In this document: in pieces, positions 36,234-48,851 of the stretch
Layout: each line of letters opens with the position of its first letter
Position numbering within the stretch: the stretch's first letter is position 1
Assembly: GCF_030272615.1 (NCBI RefSeq)
Contig: NC_081414.1
Coordinates: 765,060,483-765,124,482, forward strand
DNA length: 64,000 nt
Direction: 5' to 3'
DNA from: Cryptomeria japonica
Taxonomy: Eukaryota; Streptophyta; Pinopsida; Cupressales; Cupressaceae
Program-made: the position numbers and the translations under genes
Notes under the pieces: model-generated
What the model saw: only the letters and a program-made list of their open reading frames with translations
Told to the model about the DNA's origin: nothing
Database searches by the model: none

Positions 36234-39204
36234 TTATCTAACTCGGCGATCAATTGTATGTCTTGCTGGTGGGGCAGGGGTACCCAATAACACCTTGCTT
36301 ATTCTCTCACTGCTAAAAATCAATACCACAACAATCAAAAGTCCAATTGCAAATCCCACACCCACTGCAATGAATGAAACTGGTCCTTCCTCCCCTTCAC
36401 TTTCTTCCTCATCCCCGTCTTCATGAGGAGGAGGAGTTGTACATGACACAAGCAAAGGGGATCCACACAACTGACTGTTGTTTGCAAAGCTTGTTGCATT
36501 AAATGTGGAGAACTGAGTTCCTTCTGGAATCCTACCTGACAACTTATTATTTGATACATCAAACACTGCTAAAGAGCTTATGGATGTGAGTGCAGAAGGG
36601 ATTTTACCAGACAACTGGTTGTGTGAAACATCCATCATTTCAAGAGAAGTCAGATTTCCAAAACTGCTGGGAATGGAACCCTCAATACTGTTCCAAGACA
36701 TATTCAAAGAAAACAGGCCCTGAAGCTGACCTATTGATGCTGGAATTTCACCTGTGAAATTATTTGCTGAGAGATCTATTAGTTTGTATCCATCCAGATA
36801 TTTTAATTGCCTAATTTTTCCCTTATAATTGAGATGTATATCAATGGTGAAGTATAGTGAATATGCTTGAGCAGGGTGGTTAAGTCTCCCTACAATGACC
36901 TTTGAGCCCTGCATCCCAGCATAGTCATCCTTCATGCTCTGAAGCTTACCAAGATCTGTTGGTATGCTTCCCCTGAATTGGTTTCCTGACAGGTCCAAGA
37001 TGTCAAGTTTACTCAAGTTGCCAATCCCTAATGGAACAAAGCCCTCCAGCTGATTTCTTCCTAGAATAAGCACTTCCAAGTCATGGAATTGAAGAGCCTG
37101 GGATGGGAAATGCCCTGTGAGGAAGTTGGAGCCTAGGTCAATCACTGCAATGGCAGAAAAATTTCTCAGAGCCACAGAAATGTCTCCTGCAAAATTATTC
37201 CTGTGAAGAACTAAGTACCGTAATGATCCAATGGAACCAAGCTCTGGTGGAATCTTTCCCTGTAGATGATTTTCACCAACATTAAGTATGGACATAGAAG
37301 TACAATTCTTTAGATTTGGAGGCAGAATTCCAGTAAAAGAGTTCCCTGAGAGATCTAGCACTTGCAGTTTGGAGAGTCTGCTAATGCTCAAAGGCAAATC
37401 TCCCATCAAGGTGTTGCTGGATAAGTTTAGAATCTGAAGATGGGTTGCATTTCCAACCTGTGGGGAAATATGTCCATTAAGAAAATTCTGAGACAAGTCC
37501 AAGGATAGCAGAGACTGTGTATTGAAGATTTGTGGAGGTATTTTGCCTGCAGGAAAAGAGTGGAAGCATTTTAGTTGGCTGAATTGAAATAATAAGAGAC
37601 ATTAAGTTTCTACAGTCTATGTTAATATACTTGAAGTCTTGAAGGCCTCTGGATTTTAACTGTGTTTATCTTTTTGAATCCACATTTCGAATCATACTCT
37701 ATGATCTATCATTTTCTCTTTTCTAGTTCAATATTTCTGATGATAGTATGATCTGAAATGTTGATTCAAAAGGATAAATACCAGAAACCTTCAAGCATAT
37801 GAATCAACACGGTTTAAACATTAAAAAAATAGGGTATATTTTTAAAAGGAAATCCGGTTTGTTAGCCAATTTAAAATTTTAAAATCAGGTCAAAATTGCA
37901 GAAAGTACCCATTAAAAAATACCATGTTTACCTGCAAATTTGTTTTGTCCTAGACTCAAATAATTGAGAATTGGCAGCTCTGAAAGCCACGGGGGAATCG
38001 TTCCTGTCAGGGCATTTCCTGTCAGATTTAGAACACTGAGATTTCTCTGTTGAGATAACCATATGGGCAGAGGACCTGAGAGCCTGCATGCCGACATGGA
38101 CAAATGATTGAGCTGAAATCTGGGACTGAACCCCACAGGCCCTGCATCATCAAACCAATTTTGCTGAAGAAACAAAAGAGTAAGCGAGGAGGCATTTTCC
38201 ATGGACTTGGGGATTCCTCCTGATAATTGGTTGCTACGAAGATTCATAAGATTCAGCTTGTTTAGCTCTCCGAAAGAATCTGGTATGGAACCATTCAGAG
38301 TGTTTTGAGAGATATTCAGCGTCTTCAGTTCTGAGAGTTTCCCCAAGCCATCCGGAATCGACCCACTTAAAGAATTCTTGCTCATATCAAGGAACTGCAA
38401 CTGAGAGAGTTTTGGAAACCACCCAGGAAGAGAGCCTGCGAAAGAATTTGATGATAAATCCAGCCTCTGCAAATCCGTAAGGTTCTGAACAGAAGAAGGA
38501 ACGAGTCCAGCCAAGGAATTGTTTGCCACACTCAAAATCTGTAAATGGGTAAGATTTCCAATTTCCAAAGGAAGGAAACCATTGAATCGATTGAAGGACA
38601 AATCCAGCTTCACCAATCTGGTCAGTTGGCCAATCAGCGGACTTATGGAGCCATTCATTGTGTTCCTACTAAGGTCTAGCTCTTCCAACATGCCCAAATT
38701 ATAATACAGAGAGGGAATAGAACCTGATAAGCTATTCTCTCGAAGCACAAGGCTTCTCAGACTCTTGAGCTTTTCGACATCAGGGGGAAGGCTTCCTGAT
38801 AAATTGTTCCCGCTTAAGTCCAGAGCTTCCAACCTTGTCAATGTTAAGATTTGTGAAGGAATTGGGCCCATGAATGAAGCACCAGTTACATGTAGTGTAG
38901 AGAGATTTGTGAGATTAGCAAGAGGAATGAGGGTGGTGGAAGGAATAGGAACAGCTGTTTCTGTTGTGAAATTGAGGGCGACAGAAATAATATAGCCATC
39001 TCTGCTGCAATTCACTCCTTCCCATTGGCAACATTGATAACCCTCCCAAGAAGAAAGTAGAGATGGAGGTTGAACGTTGGCTCTCAAGCTCACAAGTGCC
39101 CTTCTTTCATCTTTCCTGCAACAATTCACATGATTCAAGAGGCAAAATACCATCACCCATCTACACAAGTGTATCACACTCCTGTTCCTATGGACTATTG
39201 CCAT
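36234..39204 (-). CDS. LRR receptor-like protein (RLP), two exons
   Basis: Exons 39,204-37,932 and 37,546-36,234. The 385-bp intron has GT...AG ends (GCAG|GTAAAC; CTGCAG|GC) and phase 1, and the LRR register continues across it. The 861-residue product has an N-terminal signal segment (hydrophobic WVMVFCLLNHV), the plant LRRNT cap with CCQWEGVNC, about two dozen plant-type LRRs (LxxLxxLDLSxNxLxGxIP), an island segment before the last four repeats (QGSKVIVGR, AYSLYFTIDI, YKGKIRQLKYLDGY), an acidic juxtamembrane stretch (EDGDEEESEGEEG), one membrane helix at about 813-835, and a 26-residue tail without kinase. RLPs act at the plasma membrane with partner kinases in immunity or development; the ligand cannot be read from sequence. 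No stops, so it looks intact. Confidence 0.92.
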
Positions 39205-40019
39205 GGTAAAATCTTACAAGTATCTCAGTCTTGAATTTGGTGGAACAGATATTCAACAGTTCTTATATTTTCTGATGATGGATCAGAATAGAAAAGAATT
39301 GAGGGAGATGAACAATTCTTACTACTATGATGATCCATCCTAGAATAAAAAAGAGTTGAAGAAGATGAAAAAAAGTTAATAGAAAGTCTATAATTATGTG
39401 GGAATCCTTTCAAGGACTTCTAGTTTGAGATAGGCTTAGTCGAAGTTTTACAGCTTTACATTGTCAAAGTCGAAGTTTTACAGCTTTACATTGTCAACGC
39501 CACTGCAATCTTATTTCTTCTTTTCATATGGTACCTACTCTTGATTCAAATAACTAGTCAAACAGGGAACTGATATCCAATATTGAATGCCAGTTTTTGA
39601 CATTTATAGCCTTTTGCAAATACGTGTTTTTATGACTATCAATTTTTTAATTATTCTCTTTTTATGAATATTTGACATATCAAAGAATGAAAAGTCAAAG
39701 TTTACATCATTTTGATTATTTTAATATTTATAACAAAAAAAAATATTAACAGAATGTGAACAATCATTAAGAGATATTAATTTATTAGAGAGAAAGATAA
39801 ATATAAGAATATTAATATTAAATATAAATTTCATTAATAAATCTTTTATCATCAAAAAATAAAATTAAATTAAATTGAGCAAAATTAAAATTCACAAAAA
39901 AAGCTTGAAAATAAATATGACTATTACAAATTTACAATCTTTTTGATATTTATTTATTTATTTTAAATTTCTTGTTCAAAAAAATGATTCTTCTCTTGGG
40001 GTGGGCGGCAAGCAGGCTA
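39205..40019. other. 5' flank of the LRR gene
   Basis: Upstream region; about the first 500 bp matches the flank of the truncated copy at 42,547-43,150. It has a 30-bp tandem duplication (39,439-39,497; GTCGAAGTTTTACAGCTTTA) absent from the other copy. No clear TATA box was pinned down. Confidence 0.5.
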
Positions 40020-40535
40020 AGAGGAGTAGGTGCAAACAACCTATGAGGATGTTGGTATTGGTGGTGTTGGGCGAAACAACTTTGGTTTTGTTCAGTTTAT
40101 CTTTTCAATTTATAAATTCATACGAATAATTACATGGAGGCTCTTGCTATTTTGTATGCTATGGAGAGAGTTTGTCATCTTAACTGGAAAAAGGATTATT
40201 TGTGAATCCGATTCACAAGTGGTATGACTCTACTGAATGGGCAATAGTTGGATGATGTTACTTGGCACTAGCTTTGCTTATTAGACGGATTCTAAGGTTG
40301 TGCAACTCTTTGGAATATGTTATTTTTACTCATATTCCTAGGGAGTGGAATAGAGTAGCGAACTAGACAATTTTCTTTGGAGTTGCCTCACATGTTGGAG
40401 CAGTTAGCCGATGAGGATGGGGTTGGTTAATGTTTTGTTCTTTGTTGGGCTGTTGGCCCTTCTTGCTTTGTAAGTTTCCTTATGTTTAATATATTTTTAC
40501 TGCTCTTCTATAAAATAATAATAATAATAAATTTA
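40020..40535 (+). pseudogene. LINE (L1-type) RNase H 3'-end relic
   Basis: Frames on the plus strand give fragments of the RNase H that ends plant L1 ORF2: EALAILYAMERVCHLNW, ICESDSQVV (Asp-Ser motif) and HIPREWNRVAN (normally HIPREWNRVADxLA), across several stops. It is followed by an A/T-rich tail ending in (AAT)n near 40,508-40,530, as expected for the 3' end of a LINE. A 5'-truncated dead insertion. Confidence 0.7.
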
Positions 40536-41904
40536 ATTACAATTTTTTTAATATTATAAAAATAGTTCAATTCAGATATATATTGAGAATTAAAAATCCA
40601 AATCAGATATTTTAAAATATTGAGTTATGAATATATTCAATTTTTTTAAAATCTAGGCTTAATTTTTTATTAGAAAAATGATAATTAAATTGAGAATTAT
40701 GTTTTAATAGGTAACATAAATTTAAGGGGATTCAAAAACATTCAAATTGCAATGTGGATTAAAATTACTTAATTTCACCTATCATGTGATTTAATTTTGG
40801 GATGAAAGAAAATGATATATTTTAGTGATCAAATCTACCAAGCTAATTTTAGTAGTAAAGCACTTTGTAATTGGGCTTCAACGTAGGGACTAATCCACAT
40901 ATACTGCATTCACAAATGACAAAAGAGAGAAAAGCATATACCTTATTGATTAAATCTACCGAGCTAATTTTAGTAGTATATCGATTCTTCACAACTATAA
41001 TTGAGTTTCAAGGTCATGGATTGATACACACATGCTCCATTAAAAAATGATAAAAGAGGACCTCCCCTAGTATTTCCATATGACAAAACTACATTGATAA
41101 AATGAGAAGAAAGTTCATGCAATTATTTGACTAAGCCAAGTGCAAAATTGATCCAATGTTGTGTTGTTTGTTCCACTTGCAACCAAACTCAATGCCACAT
41201 ATAAGAGAGAAAAAAAAACATCCTCTGCACTTACTTGTAGTGCTTCATTTGAAAAATCAAGTGACAAATTTGTTTGACTATGAATTGAAGACTTGATATT
41301 TGTTACTCATCAATTCAATGTATACTAAGTACAATATGCCTACAAAGTAGAATTGTGCATCCACAGTTTGACCCAACTTTAATTATAAACATTAAAATCA
41401 AAAAAATGAAAATGAACTTCAAATTGAATAAATATAAAGATATATGTGAGAGAATGGAATGACAAATTGGTTTCATTAGGAAATGATTGTATCCATTATA
41501 TCATCAAGTACTGCTAGAGATCTAATGTGAAGTGAGGCACACCTCATTAGCATTTTTCTGTAATGTTCTAAGATCACACCACTTTTTCAATTTATTATTG
41601 ATGATAATATCATTTGACTGATTGGTGTCATGAGTGGAAATAAAATTTGGCTATTCTATTACCCTCTCGATAATTGAGAGAAAATAAAGGGAAATTATCT
41701 AGTAATGACGATGCTTCATTGAGAATATCTTGGATCTTCTAATTTGTTGATTGCTTAATTCTAAGGCAAATAATGATGACCATTAAGTCACCTTTAGTAA
41801 TATTGTTGTTTGGGGAGAAAGACTTTATTAGTTGCAATCCAAGTAACAGTGCTTTTTGCTCTTCTTCATTATCCCTTTGTAGAGAAATTCCATTGAAGCT
41901 TCTG
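40536..41904. other. unassigned AT-rich sequence
   Basis: No gene recognised. A short direct repeat around AAATCTACCRAGCTAATTTTAGTAGTA occurs near 40,834 and 40,954. Confidence 0.4.
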
Positions 41905-42546
41905 AAGCGAACATGGAATGAGTCCAGCCAAGGAATTGTTCCCCACACTCAAAATCTGTAAATGGGTAAAATTTCCAAAGCAAGCAACCCATTGAATCGA
42001 TTGAAGGACAAATCCAGCTTCACCAATCTGGTCAGTTGGCCAAGCAGTGGACTTATGGAGCCATTCATTGTGTTTCTACTGAGATCTAGCTCTTCCAACA
42101 TGCCCAAATTATAATACAGAGAGATAATTGAACTTGATAAGCCATTCCGTCTAAACACAAGGCTTCTCAGACTTTTGAGCTTCCAACCTTGTCAATGTTA
42201 AGATTTGTGAAGGCATTGGATCTCTGAATGAAGCACCAGTTACATGTAGTGCAGAGAGATTTGTGAGATTAGCTAGAGGAACAAGAGTGGTGGAAGGAAT
42301 AGGAACAGCTGTTTCTGTTGTGAAATTGAGGGTGATAGAAATAATATAGCAATCCACTCCTTCCCACTGACAACAATGATAACCCTCCCAAGAAGAAAGC
42401 AGAGATGGAGGTTGAACGTTTGCTCTCAAGCTCACAAGTGCCCTTCTTTCATCATTCCTGCAACAATTCACACAACACAAGAGGCAAAATAACATCACCC
42501 TTCTACAGAAATGTATCACACTCTTGTTCCTATGGACTATTGCCAT
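41905..42546 (-). pseudogene. truncated copy of the LRR receptor-like gene
   Basis: Start codon, signal peptide, LRRNT and the first few LRRs of the neighbouring RLP are repeated (MAIVHRNKSVIHFC, CRNDERRALVSLRANVQPPS, CCQWEGV). Compared with the intact gene it has lost four residues (SRDG) after CCQWEGV-x-C, and 56 bp (intact positions 38,767-38,822), which breaks the frame. The 56-bp loss runs between two GAGCTT copies, leaving one. Homology stops near 41,905, so most of exon 1, the intron and exon 2 are absent. About 500 bp of upstream flank is also duplicated, showing a DNA-level segmental duplication. Confidence 0.9.
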
Positions 42547-44404
42547 GGTAAAATCTCAGAAATATCTCAGTCTTCAGAAGAAATATCTCAGCTTCGGAAC
42601 AGATATTCATCGGTTTCTACTATTATGATTGGGATCTATGATTTATTATCAGAATGAAAAAGAGTTCAAAGAAATAAAGAGTTACTATTATGATTAGAAT
42701 CAAATATCATGAGTTCAAAGAACTAAAGAGTTCTTACTTCTATGATTAGAATCACATATCATGATCTATCTATCATCTGAACATAAGAAAGTTAAAAAAA
42801 AACTATAATTATGTATGAAACCCTTCAAGAGTTAAAAAAAAACTCTAAAAAAACGATAATTATGTATGAATCCCTTCAAGGACTTTAGTTTGAGATAGAC
42901 TTAGTCGAAGTTTTGCAGCTTTACATTGTCAACGCCACTGTGATCTTATTTCTACTTTTAAGTATGGTACCTACTCTTTGACTCAAATAACTAACCAAAC
43001 GGAAGACTTATGTACTCTATTGAATGTCAGTTATTGACTTCCATAGCCTCTTACATAGACATGTTTAAATAAACAGCAATTTTTTAAATAATTTTCTTTT
43101 TATGAATGCTTACATTGGAAAGGAAGAAAAGCCAAAATTCACAACTTTTTTTAGTTTAATATTTACTAACAAAAATATCAACATCAACAATCATTATCTT
43201 GTTTTTAGTTTTACTAATTTTTTAATCGTTAATCATTATGTTGTTTGATATTTAAAATCTTCGCATTAATTATTATCATGAATTTCTATCTCCTTTCTTT
43301 ACATTAGCGAAATTGACCCTTCTTTGTTTAGAGTACTTAGTACCTATGTTATAAGTAAATGGAACTATTAATATTAATTATTTTTCAAGTTTTTTTTTTT
43401 TGAGTGGTAAATGTGAGATTTTCAGTTTGGCCCATATCAAGTGAGTTTACAATCGAAGGACTCCTCACATGAATGTACAAAATTGTCCAAACCTATGAGC
43501 ATGATAGCCTAATAAGGCCATAAAGTCTAAGAGTGCACCAATCTGGCAAGGGAATAGATTACAAGCATGAATGCCAACAACATCAATGCTAAGGTTCAAA
43601 CTTGTGAGCACATTAGATTGGAGGAGGCACAAGCCTACAATCACAATGTCTTAGCTAGGTTTGAACCTTGGTGGCAACATCGATAATGCCACAACTCAAC
43701 AATTAGACTATGGGATGAACCCCAGGGCAGAATACAAATGCCTCACTCCACATCTTGCGAGTAAATCAATATACAAGATCTCGAGTGCCCTTCAATTGTT
43801 GACACAATATAGAGTAACTTCATGAGGTTTGAACATTGGTCGATGGCATTACAAGCAAGAAGCATCACCATTTCACCAAAGTGTCACATTATAAAGTAGA
43901 GGGAAGAACTTAGAAGAGCTTGCATGAACACTATTCAAAACACTACTAGCTTAACTAACAACTATATACTTAGATGAACTAATTGTTGTGTAATGGAAAG
44001 CTAAACCTAGACTAATAGTAAATTGCAACACAAATTAGTTGCGAACAATTAATGAAGAAAGTAAAACAAAAGATCATAATAACACATAAGACACAAATTT
44101 ACGTGATAAAATCTTGACAATATGCCAATGAAACATCTAGGAGGCAAGGTATTAGTATTCTTATTTCTGAAAGAAAACAATTGCAATCTTCACAATTGTT
44201 GCTCTTACCATTAATTTTTTTGCAATAACTTTGCCTTCAAGGCAACAAAAATATATTAAATATCTCCAAGATAACAACACCACCAAACTTAGAAAATAAA
44301 TAGTTTTATTCCTTTAAAGAAATTAGGAATTTCCTCTCATAGAAGAAAAACTATTCTTGTAAAAGATAAGATATTATTTGTTTTATTGTTTTATTATTTT
44401 ATTT
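42547..44404. other. flank of the truncated LRR copy, then unassigned sequence
   Basis: 42,547-43,150 matches the 5' flank of the intact LRR gene. The rest has no recognised gene; a T-tract sits near 43,390 and several TTTGAACCTTGG-like words occur around 43,600-43,830. Confidence 0.5.
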
Positions 44405-45240
44405 GTTGTCACTGTCCAACAATATCCACCTTCATAACAATTTGCATAATACTTGTCCATTCCCAATCATCATGTTTTTTTGCAAGCCAAGAAAGACCAA
44501 ACTCCACCTGAGCTTCTCTAATAATTCTAGTTTTGTATATACATGTTTGCACAATTTTTGGTGTATGAACTTTCTCAAGAGTTACTCCACCTCCACCACC
44601 ACCACTAACATGTCTTACAAAATGGTACTTAATTTCAACATGCTTGGTCCTATTATGATAAGCTACATTTTTAGCCAAATGGATAACACTTTGACTATCA
44701 CAAAATATAATAACTTTTTCTTGCATTTTTTCAAACTCATCCAAAAGACCCTTCAACCAAATTGTCTCTTTACATGCATGTGAGACAACATATACTCTAC
44801 CTTAGTTGTGGATAAATAAATTGTTGAACTTGAAGCTTGAACATCGAACACATAGCTCCAATTGCAAGAGTAAAGACATAACTTGAAGTAGATCTCATTT
44901 TGTCCCTAATCATCAACAAAATCTAAATCAACATAACCACATACCGAATCATTGCAACCATTATAAGTGATGCAATAATCACATGTGCCTCTAAGATATA
45001 GATGCACACATTTCAATGGTGTCCAATGCTCTTTACTTGGATTGCCATGTATCTATTGACAACAACAATTACATGTGAAATATCTAGCCTTGTACATGCC
45101 ATCACATACATTAAATTCCCTGCTACATTAGCATATATGGCCCATGAGACATATAAACCTTTTCTTCTTTAGTACTAGGTCATAAACTTGAAGAAAACTT
45201 AAAAGGAGAAGCTAAAGGTATATTTACTAGATTCACATTT
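44405..45240 (-). pseudogene. Copia relic, RT end and RNase H part
   Basis: Minus strand: VNIPLASPF, ANVAGNLMYVMACTRLDISH, VVVNRYM and the LRGTCDYCITY-type motif near 45,240-44,950, then LSTTKVEYM, FEKMQEKVIIFCDSQSVIHL (catalytic Asp in CDSQS), KNVAYHNRTKHVEIKYHFVR. These are the standard C-terminal RT and RNase H motifs of Ty1/Copia pol, with stops and shifts. A second piece continues at 55,601 on the far side of a large insertion. Confidence 0.88.
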
Positions 45241-45241
45241 G

Positions 45242-45270
45242 GGTATGTGCACCAAGTTGTGGTATCAAAA
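45242..45270 (+). repeat. left terminal inverted repeat
   Basis: GGTATGTGCACCAAGTTGTG, then GTATCAAAA. Pairs with the inverse of 55,572-55,600. Confidence 0.75.
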
Positions 45271-46131
45271 GGGGGTCTTAAGATGCCACTTTTTTTTCTT
45301 CTGAAATCAACAAAGTCTGAACTTCAACGACAAATTGAAGATAGTTACACTCCAAATTTGAAGATGCAACAAGAACAAGAGTTAGAGTGCTTTGAGTCTA
45401 CTTTCTAAACTACTAATTTATTTTTAAAATGGTGGATATTAAGGGCTTCAAAAAGGGAGGCCACAAAAAGTGGTCCTGTTTTTATGCAAAAAACATAACA
45501 TAGCGTTTGTTGTGGCCCCCCTAAAATGTTAACTTTTTTTTTTTTAATTTTTAAAATCGCTTCGGTGAGAAATTAGCTAACACCTTTTAGTTTATGCCAG
45601 ATTTTTTAGCTAATTTTTTAATGAGTATATGATTTTTTACTAATTTTCAAAGGGGACACATCTTAAAAAATAGAAATTTGAGCGTGCTCCCCCCTAAAAT
45701 CATTGAAAACTAATAAAAAATCAAAACTTTTTTTTTAAAATTGTGTAGAATGGAGTCTAGTTTCTAAAAATGTAAGTTTTTTTCAAAATTTGATGAACGT
45801 GTAAAAATCTATACCCAAAATAGTGCATGTTGGTTTTTGACAAAAAACGGATACACAGACAAAAGAAATTATAGATGAAAGACAACAAAATCAAAATTTG
45901 AAATAAATTACATTTTTGGATAGATAAGAGGGAGCTCAAGTTTACCATAGTATTTTTTTTTAACTTCATTGAAACACATGCAAACCTGACAGAGAGCACG
46001 ACAAAAAATATGTCAAAATTTTCAATGCTATGATAAAAACACGTCTCTATCCTAAAATGGTCGTCCAAACATTTGGGTTGGATTCCCAAGGTAAATCCAA
46101 CCCATAGGTTTGGTGTTTCCCAAAGAGGGCC

Positions 46132-46252
46132 ATTTGGCGCGTGCCAAATATGGCGCTCGCCCTATTTGGTGTGCGCCAAATGTGATGAATGGATTTTTCC
46201 ATTTGGCGTACGCCAAATGTGGTCTATATTCCACATTTGGTGCGCCCCAAAT
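46132..46252. repeat. four 18-bp palindromes, ~35-bp spacing
   Basis: Copies at 46,132, 46,164, 46,201 and 46,235; the third, ATTTGGCGTACGCCAAAT, is a perfect palindrome and the others are near-perfect (ATTTGGYG...CCAAAT). They sit about 0.9 kb inside the left end and just upstream of a TATA-like run, the layout of a binding-site array for a transposase or regulator (inference). Confidence 0.85.
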
Positions 46253-46267
46253 AGGGAGAGCGCCAAA

Positions 46268-46278
46268 TATATATATAG
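46268..46278 (+). promoter_or_regulatory. TATA-like run followed by a CT-rich leader
   Basis: TATATATATAG immediately after the palindrome array, followed by a pyrimidine-rich stretch (46,285-46,520) like a plant 5' untranslated region, which then enters the minisatellite. Any gene it drove has not been recognised. Confidence 0.35.
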
Positions 46279-46534
46279 AAACCCCCATCTCACCTCTCCC
46301 AGTTCCATCTCTCTCTATGAACTTGATCTCATATTCTCTCCCTCCCCTTACCTCTTCTCGGGCTCTTCATTCTTATAGATACATACTCTTCTTTGTCCCT
46401 CCACTCTCTAGCTCTCACAATTCCCTTATTCTCCTATCCCTCGAGATATCTCCCTTTCCATCCTTACACCCATCTAATTCCCTCTCTTACCTCTTTCCCT
46501 AAGTTTCTTCATCACTTCCTCCTCTCTCTAGGTC

Positions 46535-48846
46535 CTAAGGGGTCATAGGACACCATATGACCCCTTAGGACACAATATGACCTCTAACGACACCATAGGA
46601 CCCATAAGGACACCATATTCTGTCCTAAGTGGTCATAGGACACCATATGACCCCTTAGGACACCATACAACCCATAACGACACCATATGGTGCCTTAATG
46701 GGTCATAGGACACCATATGACCCCTTAGGTGTCGTTAGGGATCATATTGTGTCCTAAGGGGTTATATGGTGTCCTATGACCCCTTAGGACACCATACGAC
46801 CCCTTAGTACACCATATGGTGTCAGTATGGTTCGTATGGTGTCCTATGACCCCTTAGGACACCATATGAGCCCCTAATACACCATATGGGGTCAGTATGG
46901 TCTTATGGTGTGTGATGATCCCTTAGGACACCATATGACCCCTTAGGACACCATACGACCCATAATGACAACATAAGGTGTCTTAAGGGGTCATATGGTG
47001 TCTTAAGGGGTCATAACACACCATATGACCCGTTAAGACACAATATGATCCCCAACAACACCTAAGGGGTCATATGGTGTCCTATGACCCCATAGGACAC
47101 CATATGACCCCTTAGGACACCATACGACACATAATGACACCATATTGTGTCCTAAGGGGTCATATGGTGTCCGAAGTGGTCATAGGACACCATATGACCT
47201 CTTACGACACCATACAACCCATAATGACACCATATTGTGTTCTAAGGGGTCATAGGACACTAGATGACCCCTTAAGACACCATGTGACCCCTTAGAATAC
47301 CATATAGTGTTGTTATGGGTCATATGGTGTCTTAAGGGGTCATATGGTATCCTAGCAGGTCATATAGTGTCCTATGACCCCTTAGGATACCACATAACCC
47401 CTTATGTGTTGTTAGGGTTCACATTGTGTCCTAAGGAGTCATATGGTGTCCTATGACCCCTTAGGACACCATATGGTGTCATTATGGGTCATATGGTGTC
47501 CTAAGCGGTCATTAGGTGTCTTATGATCCCATAGGACACCATATGACCCCTTAGGACACCATATGACCCATAATGACAACATAAGGTGTCCTGAGGGGTC
47601 ATATTGTGTCATAAGGGGTCATAACACACCATATGACCCGTTAAGACACAATATAATCCCTAACGACAACTAAGGGGTCATATGGTGTCCTATGACCCCA
47701 TAGGACACCATATGACCCCTTAGGACACCATACGACCCATAACGACACCATATTGTGTCCTAAGGGGGCATAGGATACCATATGACCCCTTACGACACCA
47801 TGTGACCCCTTAGAACACCATATAGTGTCGTTATGGGTCATATGGTGTCCTAAGGGGTCATATGGTGTCCTAACGGGTCATATAGTGTCATATGATGCCT
47901 TAGGATACCATATAACCCCTTATGTGTCATTAGGGTTTGCATTGTGTCCTAAGGGGTAATATGGTGTCCTATGACCCCTTAGGACACCATATGGTGTCAT
48001 TATGGGTCGTATGGTGTCCTAAGGGGTCATATGGTGTCTTAAGGTGTCATAACATACCATATGACCCATTAAGACACAATATGATCTCTAAGGACACCTA
48101 AGGGGTCATATGGTGTCCTATGGCCCCGTAGGTAACCATATGACCCCTTAGGATACCATACAACCCATAATGACACCATATTGTGTCCTAAGGGGTCATA
48201 TGGCATCCTAAGGGGTTATAGGATACCATATGACCCCTTACAACACCATACAACCCATAACAACACCATATTGTGTCCTAAGGGGTCATAGGACACAATA
48301 TGACCCTTAGGACACCATGTGACCCCTTAGAACACCATATAGTGTCGTTATGGGTCATATAGTGTCCTAAGGGGTCATATGGTGTCCTAACGGGTCATAT
48401 AGTGTCATATGACCCTTTAGGACACCATATAACCCCTTACATGTCGTTAGGGTTCACATTGTGTCCTAAGGGGTCATATGGTATCCTATGACCCCTTAGG
48501 ACACTATATGACCCCTTAGGACACCATATGGTGTCATTATGGGTCGTAAGGTGTCCTAAGGGGTCATATGGTGTCTTAAAGACTCATAACACACCATATG
48601 ACCCGTTAAGACACAATATGATCCCTAACAACACCTAAGGGGTCATATGGTGTCTTATGACCCCATAAGACACCAAATGACCCCTTAGGATACCATATGA
48701 CCCATAATGACACCATATTGTGTCTGAAGGGGTCATATGATGTCCTAAGGGGTCATAGGACACCATATGACCCCTTACGACACCATATGACCCCTTACGA
48801 CACCATGTGACCCCTTAGAACACCATATAGTGTCCTATGACCCCTT
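46535..48846. repeat. bidirectional 20-bp minisatellite
   Basis: Around a hundred degenerate copies of CCTTAGGACACCATATGACC and its inverse, mixed in both orientations, so the array can fold back on itself at many places. A larger unit repeats about every 517 bp: the block TAGGGTTYRCATTGTGTCC begins at 47,413, 47,931 and 48,448. Confidence 0.93.
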
Positions 48847-48851
48847 AAGAT

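Noticed and set aside
43600-43830. tRNA- or SINE-like words (TTTGAACCTTGG and similar)
   Set aside because: No A box, no cloverleaf pairing and no Pol III terminator at the right distance on either strand; the words recur loosely.
46073-46502. Overlapping open frames of about 80-130 codons on both strands
   Set aside because: They run through palindromes and pyrimidine-rich leader; composition is repetitive and no domain is visible.
46535-48846. CRISPR-like array
   Set aside because: Units are contiguous, degenerate and in both orientations, with no unique spacers; the window is eukaryotic.
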